Below are positions 23,642-33,600 of a stretch of DNA of 64,000 nt, in pieces. Origin of the DNA: Ophiostoma sp. CBS 140.51 (lineage: Eukaryota; Ascomycota; Sordariomycetes; Ophiostomatales; Ophiostomataceae); assembly GCA_029298735.1 (NCBI GenBank), contig JANSLP010000001.1, forward strand, positions 310,001-374,000, written 5' to 3'. How positions within the stretch are numbered: position 1 is the stretch's first letter; every line of letters starts with the position of its first letter. The notes beneath the pieces are model-generated. The model was not told where the DNA came from and searched no databases. It was given only the letters and a program-made list of their open reading frames with translations. The translations under genes were made by a program, and so were the position numbers.

Positions 23642-24803
23642 TGTAGGGGAGGTGGAGGGAGGTGGAGTAGATGGTAGAAGAAAGAAGATCGAGTCGAAGG
23701 AAGCAGTCCGGCTGTTGATGAAGATGACGATTAGATCGAGACACAAAGATTAAGTGAAGATGCAGAAACAAAGCGGAAGAGTGAGAAGAGAAGACAATGC
23801 AGAAGAGAGAACAAAAGAGAGAGAGAACAAGAGAGAGGGAGATCGCTGGTAAAAGAGAAACACACGGGCAGAGAAACATCAAAAATCAATGGAACCCATT
23901 CTGGCGGCCCCTTTATTCTGCGACAGTTGCGACGCTTCACGTCGGGGATCCCCTGGCTGTTTTCTCAGTGTCACGACAAAAATAGGGTCACCAAAACACA
24001 CAAATACCGACCCCCGAACCCTTTTGAGAACCCTTTCAAAATGCAGATAGAATCCCTAAATATACAGTCATAATCATCTTTGAAAAGACATGCTCAGCTC
24101 AAGGCCGCGAAACAAAATTCACATTCTCGTGAAATCTCGTTGTTGCTCTTCCTCGCACTTTTGCCTCCAAATCTGTATCTCGTCGCAGATGAGTGGGGAA
24201 TCTGGCCACCACAGACTGTGAGTGCGACGTACTCAATAATACGCTTGCTATTGTGGTGCTTTGCGTGTCTTCCCCAGTCTGCAACTTGACCTCGTTTCAG
24301 ATCTATCAAAGGGGCCGGCCTGGCCAATCAGCCCAGGGGTGGTCTTCGACGTGCACTGTGTTGCTGCAATTGCATCTCTTAAAATAAATGAAATGCATGA
24401 AATGAAAAGTCGAAAGATGAGTAAATGAAGCCGACGATGCACTCATTTCGTGGTCTTGTTAAGTTTGTTGAAGTTGGTTTTCGGTGTCACGTGACTTTTA
24501 TATGGTGTGCTTTGACTTGGCGACAAGTGATACTCCGTACATCGCCAACTTACCTCTTTTGCAAACAAACTTTCACAACAGTCCACTTTTCACAATCACT
24601 TCAGCATCGGTCTTGTTTTGAAGAAAATTGGTTTATCAATTGTCCCAGAAAAAAAAAGGCAAAAACATTAAAGGTCTATCGCTAACTCTTTTTTTATGTT
24701 GAGGGGGGCTTCAATGCCCTCTTCCTCATACCCAGTCCGTCATCATAAACTTATCCAAGTGTCGTCCCACGTCGTCTCTACATCAGCTCAGCTCGCCTCG
24801 CCC
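23642..24803. other. Intergenic region upstream of the small secreted peptide gene
   Basis: 1.2 kb. The first 230 nt are purine-rich on the + strand (pyrimidine-rich in the direction of the leftward gene) and look like its leader. The remainder is more AT-rich and holds no supported gene. Confidence 0.45.
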
Positions 24804-26525
24804 TTAGAAACGGTCCAGCAGACCCTGGCTCTCGAGGAGCAGGATGATCTGGTGGACAACAGCGCGGACAGACTGCTTCTCCAGGTCAACAACCAGGTCG
24901 GCCTTGGTGGGGGCCTCGTATGGGTCGTCGACACCGGTGAAGCCCTTGATCTCGCCGCGGCGGGCCTTGGCGTAGATGCCGCGCTTGTCGGTGCGCTCGC
25001 AGTACTCGAGCGGGGTGGCGACGTGCACCAGGTAGAAATCACCGTGCTTGGCGACCAGCTCGCGGGCGTGCTGGCGGGCGTCCTCGTAGGGAGCAATGGG
25101 AGCAGCAATGACGGCAGCGCCCGAGCGGGTCAGCTCGCTGGCGACAAAGCCGATGCGGCCAATGTTGCGGGCGCGGTCCTCGCGGCTGAAGCCCAGCTCG
25201 GAGGACAGCTCGCCGCGGACGGTCTCACCCAGCAGCATGGAGACAGAGCGGCCACCCTGCTGGTTGAGGGTCAGCTGCAGGGCACGGGCGATCTGGTCCT
25301 TGCCGCTGTTGGTGTAGCCGGTCAGGAAGACAGTGAAGCCCTGGCGGGCACGGGGCGGGTGGGACTCGCGCAGGACGCTGACGACCTCGGGGTACGAGAA
25401 CCACTCGGGAATGTCGCGGCCGGAGCGCAGGCGCGAGCGTAGCTCGGTGCCGGAGATGTTGAGGGTACGGGTGCCGGCCTTGACCTCGTCGACGGGGGCG
25501 TACTCGTCGCTGTCGGGCAGGTAGGTCATCATCTGGAAGGGCACGACCTCGATGCCAAGCTCCTCGCGGTACTTCTCGACGGCGTACTGGGCATCGTACG
25601 GGCCGTAGAAGTCGACGCCCGCGCTGTTCTTGCCGGGGCCGGCGTGGTCACGGCCGACGATAAAGTGCGTGGCACCGTGGTTCTTGCGGATAATAGCGTG
25701 CCAAATGGCCTCTCGGGGGCCACCCATGCGCATGGCCAGGGGCAGCAGACCCAGGACAGCCATGCCGTTGGGGTAGCGGGGCAGCAGAGCCTTGTAGACG
25801 CGCACGCGCGTAAAGTGGTCAATGTCGCCGGGCTTGGTCAGGCCGACCACAGGGTGGATGAGCACGTTAGCGTGCTGCGAGCGGGCCGCGCGGACCGTCA
25901 ACTCACGGTGAGCACGGTGCATGGGGTTGCGCGTCTGGAAAGCAACGACGCGCGTCCAGCCGAGCTTGTCAAAGTGCGAGCGGAGCTCGGCAGGGGTGTA
26001 GCGCAGGTCGACAAAGTCGTAGTGCTGCAGACGGTTGACGGCCTCAAGCTTGCCGCCCACGTAAAACTCCTGTGCGGTCTCGTACAGGTACTTGACGGCC
26101 GGGTGCTCCGGGTCGCCGCCAAACACCTCCTTGGCCTCCAGGGCCTTGTCGGGCCGGTAGACGTCCTCGACAGTCAGAATGGCCAGGTTGCGGTCGTCGC
26201 GCAGATCGCGCAGAGTGATGCGGGCGCCGGCCTTGATGCCGACCTCGGCAATGGTCTCCTGGCTCACGTCCAGCGTGATGGGCATACTGAAGAGCGCGCC
26301 GTCGGCCAGGCGGTTGTCCTTGACCACACCGTTGTAGTCCTTCTCCGTCATGAAGCCCTCCAGCGGCGAGAAGCCACCAGTCAGCAGCAGCTCCAAATCG
26401 CACAGCTGACGCTCGCTCAGCAACAGCGAAGGCAGGCTCTCGGCCTCGGCCGCCAGCTCGCTCTGGCGGGGGGCATCGCGGGCGAGCAGGTCCTTGAGGA
26501 CACCGCCGTGGGGAGTGTTGGCCAT
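24804..26525 (-). CDS. ATP sulfurylase (sulfate adenylyltransferase)
   Basis: Intronless, 573 residues, the usual length of the fungal enzyme. It makes adenosine 5'-phosphosulfate from ATP and sulfate, the first step of sulfate assimilation, in the cytosol. Catalytic motifs are QTRNPMHRAHRE (197-208, the HxxH nucleotide-binding element) and GRDHAGPGKNS (291-301). From about residue 395 there is an APS-kinase-like domain whose P-loop reads GYTNSGKDQ, altered from the GxxGxGKS/T of active kinases. In filamentous fungi this domain is the allosteric site for PAPS rather than a kinase, so feedback inhibition by PAPS is expected. The open frame extends upstream to 26735, but MANTPHGGVLKDLL is the conserved start. 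Equivalent to yeast MET3. Confidence 0.97.
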   Translation of the reverse strand: MANTPHGGVLKDLLARDAPRQSELAAEAESLPSLLLSERQLCDLELLLTGGFSPLEGFMTEKDYNGVVKDNRLADGALFSMPITLDVSQETIAEVGIKAGARITLRDLRDDRNLAILTVEDVYRPDKALEAKEVFGGDPEHPAVKYLYETAQEFYVGGKLEAVNRLQHYDFVDLRYTPAELRSHFDKLGWTRVVAFQTRNPMHRAHRELTVRAARSQHANVLIHPVVGLTKPGDIDHFTRVRVYKALLPRYPNGMAVLGLLPLAMRMGGPREAIWHAIIRKNHGATHFIVGRDHAGPGKNSAGVDFYGPYDAQYAVEKYREELGIEVVPFQMMTYLPDSDEYAPVDEVKAGTRTLNISGTELRSRLRSGRDIPEWFSYPEVVSVLRESHPPRARQGFTVFLTGYTNSGKDQIARALQLTLNQQGGRSVSMLLGETVRGELSSELGFSREDRARNIGRIGFVASELTRSGAAVIAAPIAPYEDARQHARELVAKHGDFYLVHVATPLEYCERTDKRGIYAKARRGEIKGFTGVDDPYEAPTKADLVVDLEKQSVRAVVHQIILLLESQGLLDRF

Positions 26526-27317
26526 TGTGTATGTGTGGGTGGGAGGAGGGGTGTTGTTGAGGAGATGTGGGTATAAGAGACGAGGTGGAGAGAGAGAGAG
26601 AACGGATGAAGAGAGGAAAGAGAAAAGAGGAGAGAAGATAAACAAGAAGAGAATCGAGGGGCAGTAGGAAGGAGGAAAAGAAGAAAAGAGAAAGAGAGAA
26701 GGAGAAAAGGAAGAAAAGGGAAAGAATAGATTCAACTACGAGGGGAAGGAAACTACGAGGGGAACATCTTTACAAGAAAAGAAAGGAAAGAGCAGGTACT
26801 ACTATGCTCGGCGGTCTATCGGCGTCGTCTAGCTTGGAGGGGCCCTGAAGAATTCGACATACTGAGTAGTAGAGACAAAGATAGAATTGATGTACAAGTG
26901 CACTGGGTATATTAGATCGAGTCCCCCATATGTCTTTTGGTAACGTCTTGAACGTGGTTTGTCCCTTTTCTCCATATACAAAAGCTATGAGGTACTTGCG
27001 TATGGTGGTGACGTTGGCGGGACCGGGGTCCTTGTTTGCACGGGAAAGAACGAATCGACGTCGAATAGCGCCAAAATCTTATTAGTCAAGACTGGCCCTT
27101 TTCGCCTTTTCACAATTTTTTTTTCTCTTTAAACTTTTTGCCGCGTGCATTTTAGCCCCGATGGCGTGCTCGCCCGACCCACGCTTTTCTTCAGTCGCAA
27201 CACGTCTTTGCGTGTCTGCAAGTGACGTTCGACAGCCTTTTGGCGCCAAAAGACTGACAAAAGGCTCGCCGTGCCGCCGTCTCCAGAAAAAGACACTGAA
27301 ATCAACCAAAAAACGGC

Positions 27318-27327
27318 ACGACGCCAT
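27318..27327. promoter_or_regulatory. Possible CYS3/MetR-like site, one mismatch
   Basis: ACGACGCCAT differs from the palindromic Neurospora CYS3 consensus ATGRYRYCAT at one position. It sits about 790 bp upstream of the ATP sulfurylase start, a gene known to be under this regulator in Neurospora. A single degenerate match can occur by chance. Confidence 0.2.
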
Positions 27328-28318
27328 TGACCTCCGGGGCTTCGGGATGGCGCATCCACCGACAACCGTGTTCCTTCCTGCCGCTGCCGGTGTATACGGT
27401 GCTGGAACGCGGCTCTGACAGAATTGCGAATTCACTTTTATGGATTGGCTTGACAACTCCAGAGAAGTTGTGAAAAGTCTTCTCGTTCGGATTCCAAGGT
27501 TTTCCATGCGTCATATTATTCCTGTGTGGACAAGGAAACACTTCCGCTTGCGCCTTCCGTAAGCATTCAAGTGTTGTGCCAAGGTTCCGAAGGTTGCCCT
27601 CGATCGCACTTGCCATCGGCAGGCAAGCAGACAACAAACAAAAAAACAAACAAGGCTTTTCGCAGTTGAAGTGCCCCTCGTTCCTGCCTTGTGCTGTCTT
27701 GCCTCGTTCCCCAACGACCCGTTTAGGCAATCCCCACGCCTTGCCCCTTTTCACAACACGACAACCAGAACAAACAGGGAAACAACTCCCACAACTCCCC
27801 CGCGCTTTATTGTCCGGGGGCAGGTGCCTCCCACTCAGGCTGACTAACAGTAACACAGCATTGCCAGTTAAAAGAAAGCATGTTACCAAATAGAATTGAG
27901 AAACATCGTGACTATGATAATACTGCACTTGAATGTGTTTCGCCTCTTTATGGCCTATAGACCAGCAAAGGAGTAGGACCAAAACAAGCAGCCCGCAGCG
28001 AGCCAATAGAACGACAGGCGACCTGAGAACGTCATATTGCCAATGTACAAGTCATTCTCGGCCTGCATAAGCTCGCTCGGCAGCCTCAATACAGAATCGA
28101 CACTTATTGAACGTCTTCAATATTGCGTCGTCGTCTACGTACACAGTAAAGCCGGCGTCGACCGGGCACGTCTCGGCGCCCAATCCCGGGCTTGCCCAGA
28201 CAACGCATGGATCAAGTTTGGGGTCCGGCGAGATGTTGCAATATGGTCATCCGACAAGTGAAGCAAGAAGGAACAGCAAAACGAAAAGAAATTCAACAAT
28301 GATTGTTGACAAAAAGAC

Positions 28319-28331
28319 AAAAAGACAAAAA
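28319..28331 (-). terminator. Pol III T-run terminator of the tRNA gene
   Basis: On the minus strand a TTCTTTTTG sequence follows the tRNA 3' end, with another T5 run about 10 nt further on. Confidence 0.6.
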
Positions 28332-28334
28332 GAA

Positions 28335-28416
28335 TGATGAGAGTGGGACTTGAACCCACGCGGATTGCTCCATAGGAACCTTAATCCTACGCCATAACCA
28401 ACTCGGCCATCTCACC
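28335..28416 (-). tRNA. tRNA-Leu (anticodon AAG)
   Basis: 82 nt, no intron. Acceptor stem GGTGAGA pairs with TCTCATC (one G-T pair), discriminator A. The D arm is GCC/GGC, the anticodon stem TAGGA/TCCTA encloses the loop TTAAGGT, giving anticodon AAG. The extra arm is long, with GGA/TCC pairing, as in class II leucine tRNAs. The T arm GTGGG-TTCAAGT-CCCAC is canonical. A T-run shortly downstream (minus strand) can serve as the Pol III terminator. A34 is expected to be deaminated to inosine by Tad2-Tad3, whose catalytic subunit is encoded at the left end of this window. Confidence 0.95.
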
Positions 28417-29197
28417 TAGACGGATTGTTGGTGTCCTGCGGTCCTCCACCACTAGAACAAGCACGGTTCGGGGGCCCACGACTGGCACTGAATAGAGAGG
28501 AAGAGAGGAAGAGACTCCACAACTATGGAAGGAAAAAATATCCAAAAGGAAAACCAACGTATAATAATATGTAGTGTTTTATTTGTTTAGTCATTTCGTA
28601 AAGTTCGTAAACCTTTTTGTATACAGATGTAGTTGATGCCAAAAGAAAGAAGAAACAAGAGAATAAAACAAAAGTGGACAGCAGCATGGAGGTATAAAGG
28701 ATGATGATAGCTGCCAGGAGCAATATGAGAAAGAGCAATGATGATGTAAACGAACAGGGTAAGAAAATGTTTGAAGTGAAAGCAGAAAGTGAACAATAAC
28801 AGACGTGACCCGATAATAGTAATAGTATAAAAGAAAACGCAAAGATATGCCCGCAACCATATGCATCCCAGAGTGTGCAAATGTGTATGTATCCCTCCTT
28901 AGATAACAACAACAGCAAAGAAAACTCAGTCCCCAGGAATTGCAGAAGATAAAACCCGGGACCTTTCTAACCATGATAACAACAAGCAATAAAAGAAGAA
29001 GGAGCAAGGTGAGAAAGAATTTGAAAGTGGTAGAAGAAAGAAGAAAGCACACGATATATGCTCTTGTCCTCTAGTATAGTATGGTGTCCCAGAAAGAAAC
29101 ACAAAAAGAGTCGTCCACAAAACATTGTATATGTGGTTTGAAAATCGGAGGTTTTGTACAATTTTCCACCTCTATAAGTGTATGGTATGGGAAAGTT
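28417..29197. other. Intergenic region between tRNA-Leu and Mediator 12
   Basis: AT-rich, about 780 bp. Apparent frames on the minus strand are Leu/Ser/Phe/Tyr-rich and overlap one another; none is supported. It should hold the 3' UTR of the Mediator 12 gene. Confidence 0.5.
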
Positions 29198-30596
29198 TTA
29201 ACGTCTCCGCTGGCGAGCAACCTTGGTGGCCTCGAGCAGCCACAGGTTGACGGCCGTGTCGTTGTCCTGCACCGTAGGAGTCGCATCGGACACGGCATCC
29301 CACGTCTTGAGACCGAACCGTACGCGCTTAACCTGGTTTGCGCCCGTGAGACCAAAGAAACCGCCGTAGCCCATGCCACTGGTCATTCTCTTAAGCTGGC
29401 CGGGGGCGGGGGCGTTGCCGGGGGCAGGAGTAGACCCAGGGGCCGTCTGCGACACACCGCCTGCCTCACTCGCTGTAGACCGTTCGCGTGGTGGCTGCGA
29501 TGGCGGCGCACGGCCAAAGAGCGAAATTTGAGGCAGACGTTCGAGCACGAGGCGCGGGTAGTAGATGGACGCGGACACGGGGCTCGACAGGACATAAGCC
29601 ATGGCGGGCTGTAGATCGCCGCCGAACGCGCCTCCACTAAAGGCACCTGTGCCCAGTACACCGCCCACACCGCCACTGTCCCGGTTGGCGACAGCATCGC
29701 GCAGGGCCCGGACACAGTGCTGGCGTGTTTCGTCGGAAAGACTGTCGGCAAGGATGAGGGCGGTATCGAAAAGATGGCTCTGGAGGGCCAGGCGGTGGCC
29801 ACAGAGGTCCTCTATGGTGGAGGTCGCGGTTGAGTTCGGCGCATTGGAAGTTGTCGTGGCCCCCGAAGTCGCCTTTGTTGCCGGGGAAGAAGAGCTGCCC
29901 TGCCTGACAACGGCTGCATCGCCATTGTCTGCCAGAGACGAGACCTCCATGTACAGACTGGCCAGGGCAATGCAGGCACCAGCGTAGACCGCCTCTTGGT
30001 CTTGGTCGCGGCTGGTCCGTGCCAGACCCGCGACACCACCACCACCCAGACCACCTCCAGGCGTAGCGCCGTGGTTGCTCCCAACACTGGCAGCGTTGAC
30101 GGCGAAATTGCTATTGTTGGCAACGGCGTTGAGGTTGGTCATCATGCTCATGCCCATACTGGCGGCCGGGCTGCTGAACGTGGCTGGAGAAGCACCCTGC
30201 GAGCCGGGCGGCTTGATCTCGCCCTTGACGAGTGCGGCCATGGCTGAAGCGCCACCGAACCCGGAACCACTGATGCCCTCGACAGAGAGGAGAAGAGCAT
30301 CGCGGTTGGGCAGGTGCAGCAGGATCAGCGACAGGAGCGCAGGCAGCCAGTCGCGAAGGATGGCGTGCTTCAAGTTGATAATGCGCTCGGTATCGATGGC
30401 GGGCAGATCCTTTTCTTTGCGTGCTGCGGCAGAGGTCGGTTCCTGCAGGAGGCACCAGAGCTCACCCAGCTTGTCGACCACGGAAGAATCGAGGGGCGGA
30501 ATACCAGAGGTTGGCAGCAGACTCGGTGAAGGAGGCGGCGGTAGTTGCGTGTTGGTAGGACCGCTCCCCATCGTAGTCGTTGTATTGGTCTGCTGC

Positions 30597-30630
<34 letters not shown>

Positions 30631-33600
30631 CGAGTTTTTTCTGGAACTGCTGATGGTGGTTGAGTAGGATCGTGCGGACAATGTTGAGGAACCCGCCAGC
30701 GACGTCGAAACTGTTGCTGAAGCCGATGTTGCCAGTGTTGCTGGAAGAACCAATGGCAGGGGTGGTCGGCGCAGAGGACATGGCCGTCAACTGCTTGCGT
30801 GTGGGCACCATCTCGAGGAAGCGTGTCTGAGCATGATCCTTGAGGCTTGTCGCCATATCGGAAGGCAGGCTGTGGAGGACACTCAAAGTCGAGAACTGGA
30901 ACTCGGATACGGCACGTAAAATCAGGTTGGCAAGGTTATCGGCCTCCTTGGCGCGCTCGGCTGCGGAAGCATACGGACCGGGCGACACGACCAGTCCAAG
31001 AGCAAGCTGGCCCACATCAGCCGCAAAGATGTCGAGACCGCGAAGCATCTCGAGCGGAGACCGGCCTGACGTGACTTTTCGCGTCAGCGCCAGCGTCATC
31101 ATCTCCCACAGACCGCTGCGGACCGTCTGGTCCGTCGTCTTGGCCAGCGCGATGCCAGCCTTGTGCGCGTCGGCAAAGGCCGCCGACCGCAGGAGACGTG
31201 AGACAGCGAGTGCATCAATGGGGCTGGGCTCGACGGCCGCCGCCGCGGGCTGCATGGCCACAAGGCCATTAGCCCTCTGGCGTTGGTGGTCGCGCCAAAG
31301 CATCATCTCGGCAATGGCGTTGCGCACGAGCGTGGCAATTCCCGCGGGGAAGATGTAGGGAGCCTCGTCTTGGAAGACACGGAAACGCTGGCACTCGTCG
31401 CACGTCAGGACCGGGTGGCTGTCGGCCATGGGCACCGACAGCAGCGTCAGGACATCTTGGAGGTAGGACGTGCGCCAGGTATTGCGGGCGGGTGATTGCA
31501 TCATGGCGCCGGCCTCGCGGGGCTGCTCGTCGGCCGTCGTCGCCAGGATGCTGGCCAGATCGAGACAGCCAAAGACAACAAACACAGGGTAGAGCGTGCC
31601 AATGGCCGGGCGGTCGCGCATCGTTCTCAAACGCTTGAGCCACTTGACCATGATAGTGTCAAAGTGGGATGGGTTGAAGCGCCGTAAGCGTGCAAACAGG
31701 CTGCCCGACAGGCGATAGTCGTCGCGCGTGCGTGCCTGTGCGACTAGGTCACCACCGCCACCACCGCTACCGCCACTGCCACCGTTGGCGCCGTCGGTGG
31801 TGGACGGCTGTTGGATGCGCCGCCAGCGGCCCTGAGTGATCATAGCAATCGTACCAAAGAGGTTATCCATGTTACTGTTGTCGATGGGGTTGCCGCTGTT
31901 GGCAATCTTGTTCATCTCCTCGCGGACCTCGGCGGCGTCGGCGTCTTCCTGGGGCACGTGGGCGGCACGGCCGTCCGACAAAGGTGAGCAGTCGGCGTCG
32001 TAGGTCGCAACCGACAGACGCTGGTCGATCTCGAGCAGACGGGTCTGAATGTCCGTGGCCATGGCGGTGCCGACCTCAAAGTGCTTCTTGCGCACCTCTT
32101 CTACTGTAGTAGAGATACCACCGTTTGCGCTCGTTGTCAAACTTCCTGTGGTAGTAGCCGCCGTAGTCACCGCCTTGGGGACCAGACGTTTAGGATTCCG
32201 GTTGATACCAAGGACAAGGCTGCCCGGTCCTGGCTGTGGCATTTTTTCTGCGAGAGCAGGCAGTGCCAACAACAGGGGCCGAACGTCGGTCCCGGGCGGC
32301 AAGAGTGTCTGGTAGGCCGTGTTAGCGCCCGAGTCGACTCCGACCGTAATGGCAAGCGCACGCGCCATGACCTTATCGTAGAGGGCGCGGGCGTTGCCCA
32401 TGGCCAAAAAGGCGCCCAGGTAGAGGTTGACGGTGTCGGCGCAGAGAGCCATGACGCTAATGCTTTGCGGGTAGCTAGAGACAGCCAGGATGAACTCGGA
32501 CAGGAGGCGCAGGTCGTCGGTCTTTTCGATGAGGGACCGGATAGCGTTGACGCGCTCGAGGGAGAGGTTGACGGGGTTGACTGTGAAGGGAGGGAGGCCG
32601 TTGGTGACGCCGTTGGTATTACCGTTGCCGTTGGATGAGGGCGCAGGCGCAGCCTTACTAAACGAACGGCGACCACCACTCAAACCAGCAACATTGGCTG
32701 TGTTGACATCCATCTCACCCATAACGACTTTGCTGTAGGCACGCATGGGCAGGACAACATTCTTCTGGAGCCAGTCGGCAACGGCCATCTTGACATTGCG
32801 GCTGCGGTTCTCGATTGTGCGTGCAATCTTGGACACGGATGCGGCTGCGAGAGCCTCCTTGGATGGTTCCACCAGAGCAGCAGCAGCGCCAGCAGCAGGC
32901 GAGGGAGCAGTTGTCGTCGAGCCGGGTGTTGCGCCTGCAGTGTTGTTTGTCGTTGTCTGTGCCGCCTGGACTGCCGCAGCCATCTCGGTAAACGCCTTTT
33001 TCACCTGACCCAGAATCCGGTCGGTATCCTGCGACTCGTACTCGGTGTCGTAGCCCAGCCGTCTAAGGTGATTAGCACGGAGACTCGATGTGGACTGGTT
33101 CAAGAGATGGACGGGTAGTTCGGCCACAAGACGGACGTGCGGACGGCCTTCGGGGACAATCTCATCGGCATCGGACGGTCGGCTGCGCAGGATGAGCGAG
33201 GCGAGGTAGTGTGCGGGCAAGAAGAGGTCCTGGGCGACGAGAAGGCCCACAAGCTGGTACATAGCCTTGTTGCCCTCGGGCTGGTCGTCTTGGATCACCT
33301 GCAGCTTCAGTTGACGCGACTTGGACGGAGCTGTGATGGTGCTGTTCTTTCTGCCGTCGCTGCTGTTGGTGTTGGATTTCCGAGAGCCGTCAGTCTCGCG
33401 GTCGGATGAAAGGAAGCCGAGCATATAGTTAGTTGCCAGCTTCGCATCCTTCTGACAGAATTCACCGATGAGACGGGCAGCAATGTAGATCTTGGCGAGG
33501 CCCGGACGGTGGATCGAGGCACACCAACGGATGACAAAGGGGACCGTCTCCCGCTTGTCGAGGCGCAAGAACTCGGCAAAATGCGATGCAAAGTCGGTGG

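Larger units (their letters stand above)
26526..28334. other. Intergenic region and promoter of the ATP sulfurylase gene
   Basis: 1.8 kb. The first 250 nt are purine-rich on the + strand, the leader of the leftward gene. A near match (9 of 10) to the sulfur regulator consensus ATGRYRYCAT lies at 27318-27327. No coding region is supported; the longest frame (27302-28006, -) has no recognisable features. Confidence 0.4.

Noticed and set aside
24696..25442. 248-codon frame antisense to ATP sulfurylase
   Set aside because: Shadow of a strongly conserved enzyme; codon-biased GC-rich third positions keep the antisense frame open.
26526..26735. N-terminal extension of ATP sulfurylase to 26735
   Set aside because: Upstream residues are low-complexity Phe/Ser/Leu from the leader; the enzyme's conserved start is at 26525.
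27302..28006. 234-codon - frame upstream of ATP sulfurylase
   Set aside because: The hydrophobic start could suggest a signal peptide, but the rest lacks features and it overlaps another open frame with equal claim.
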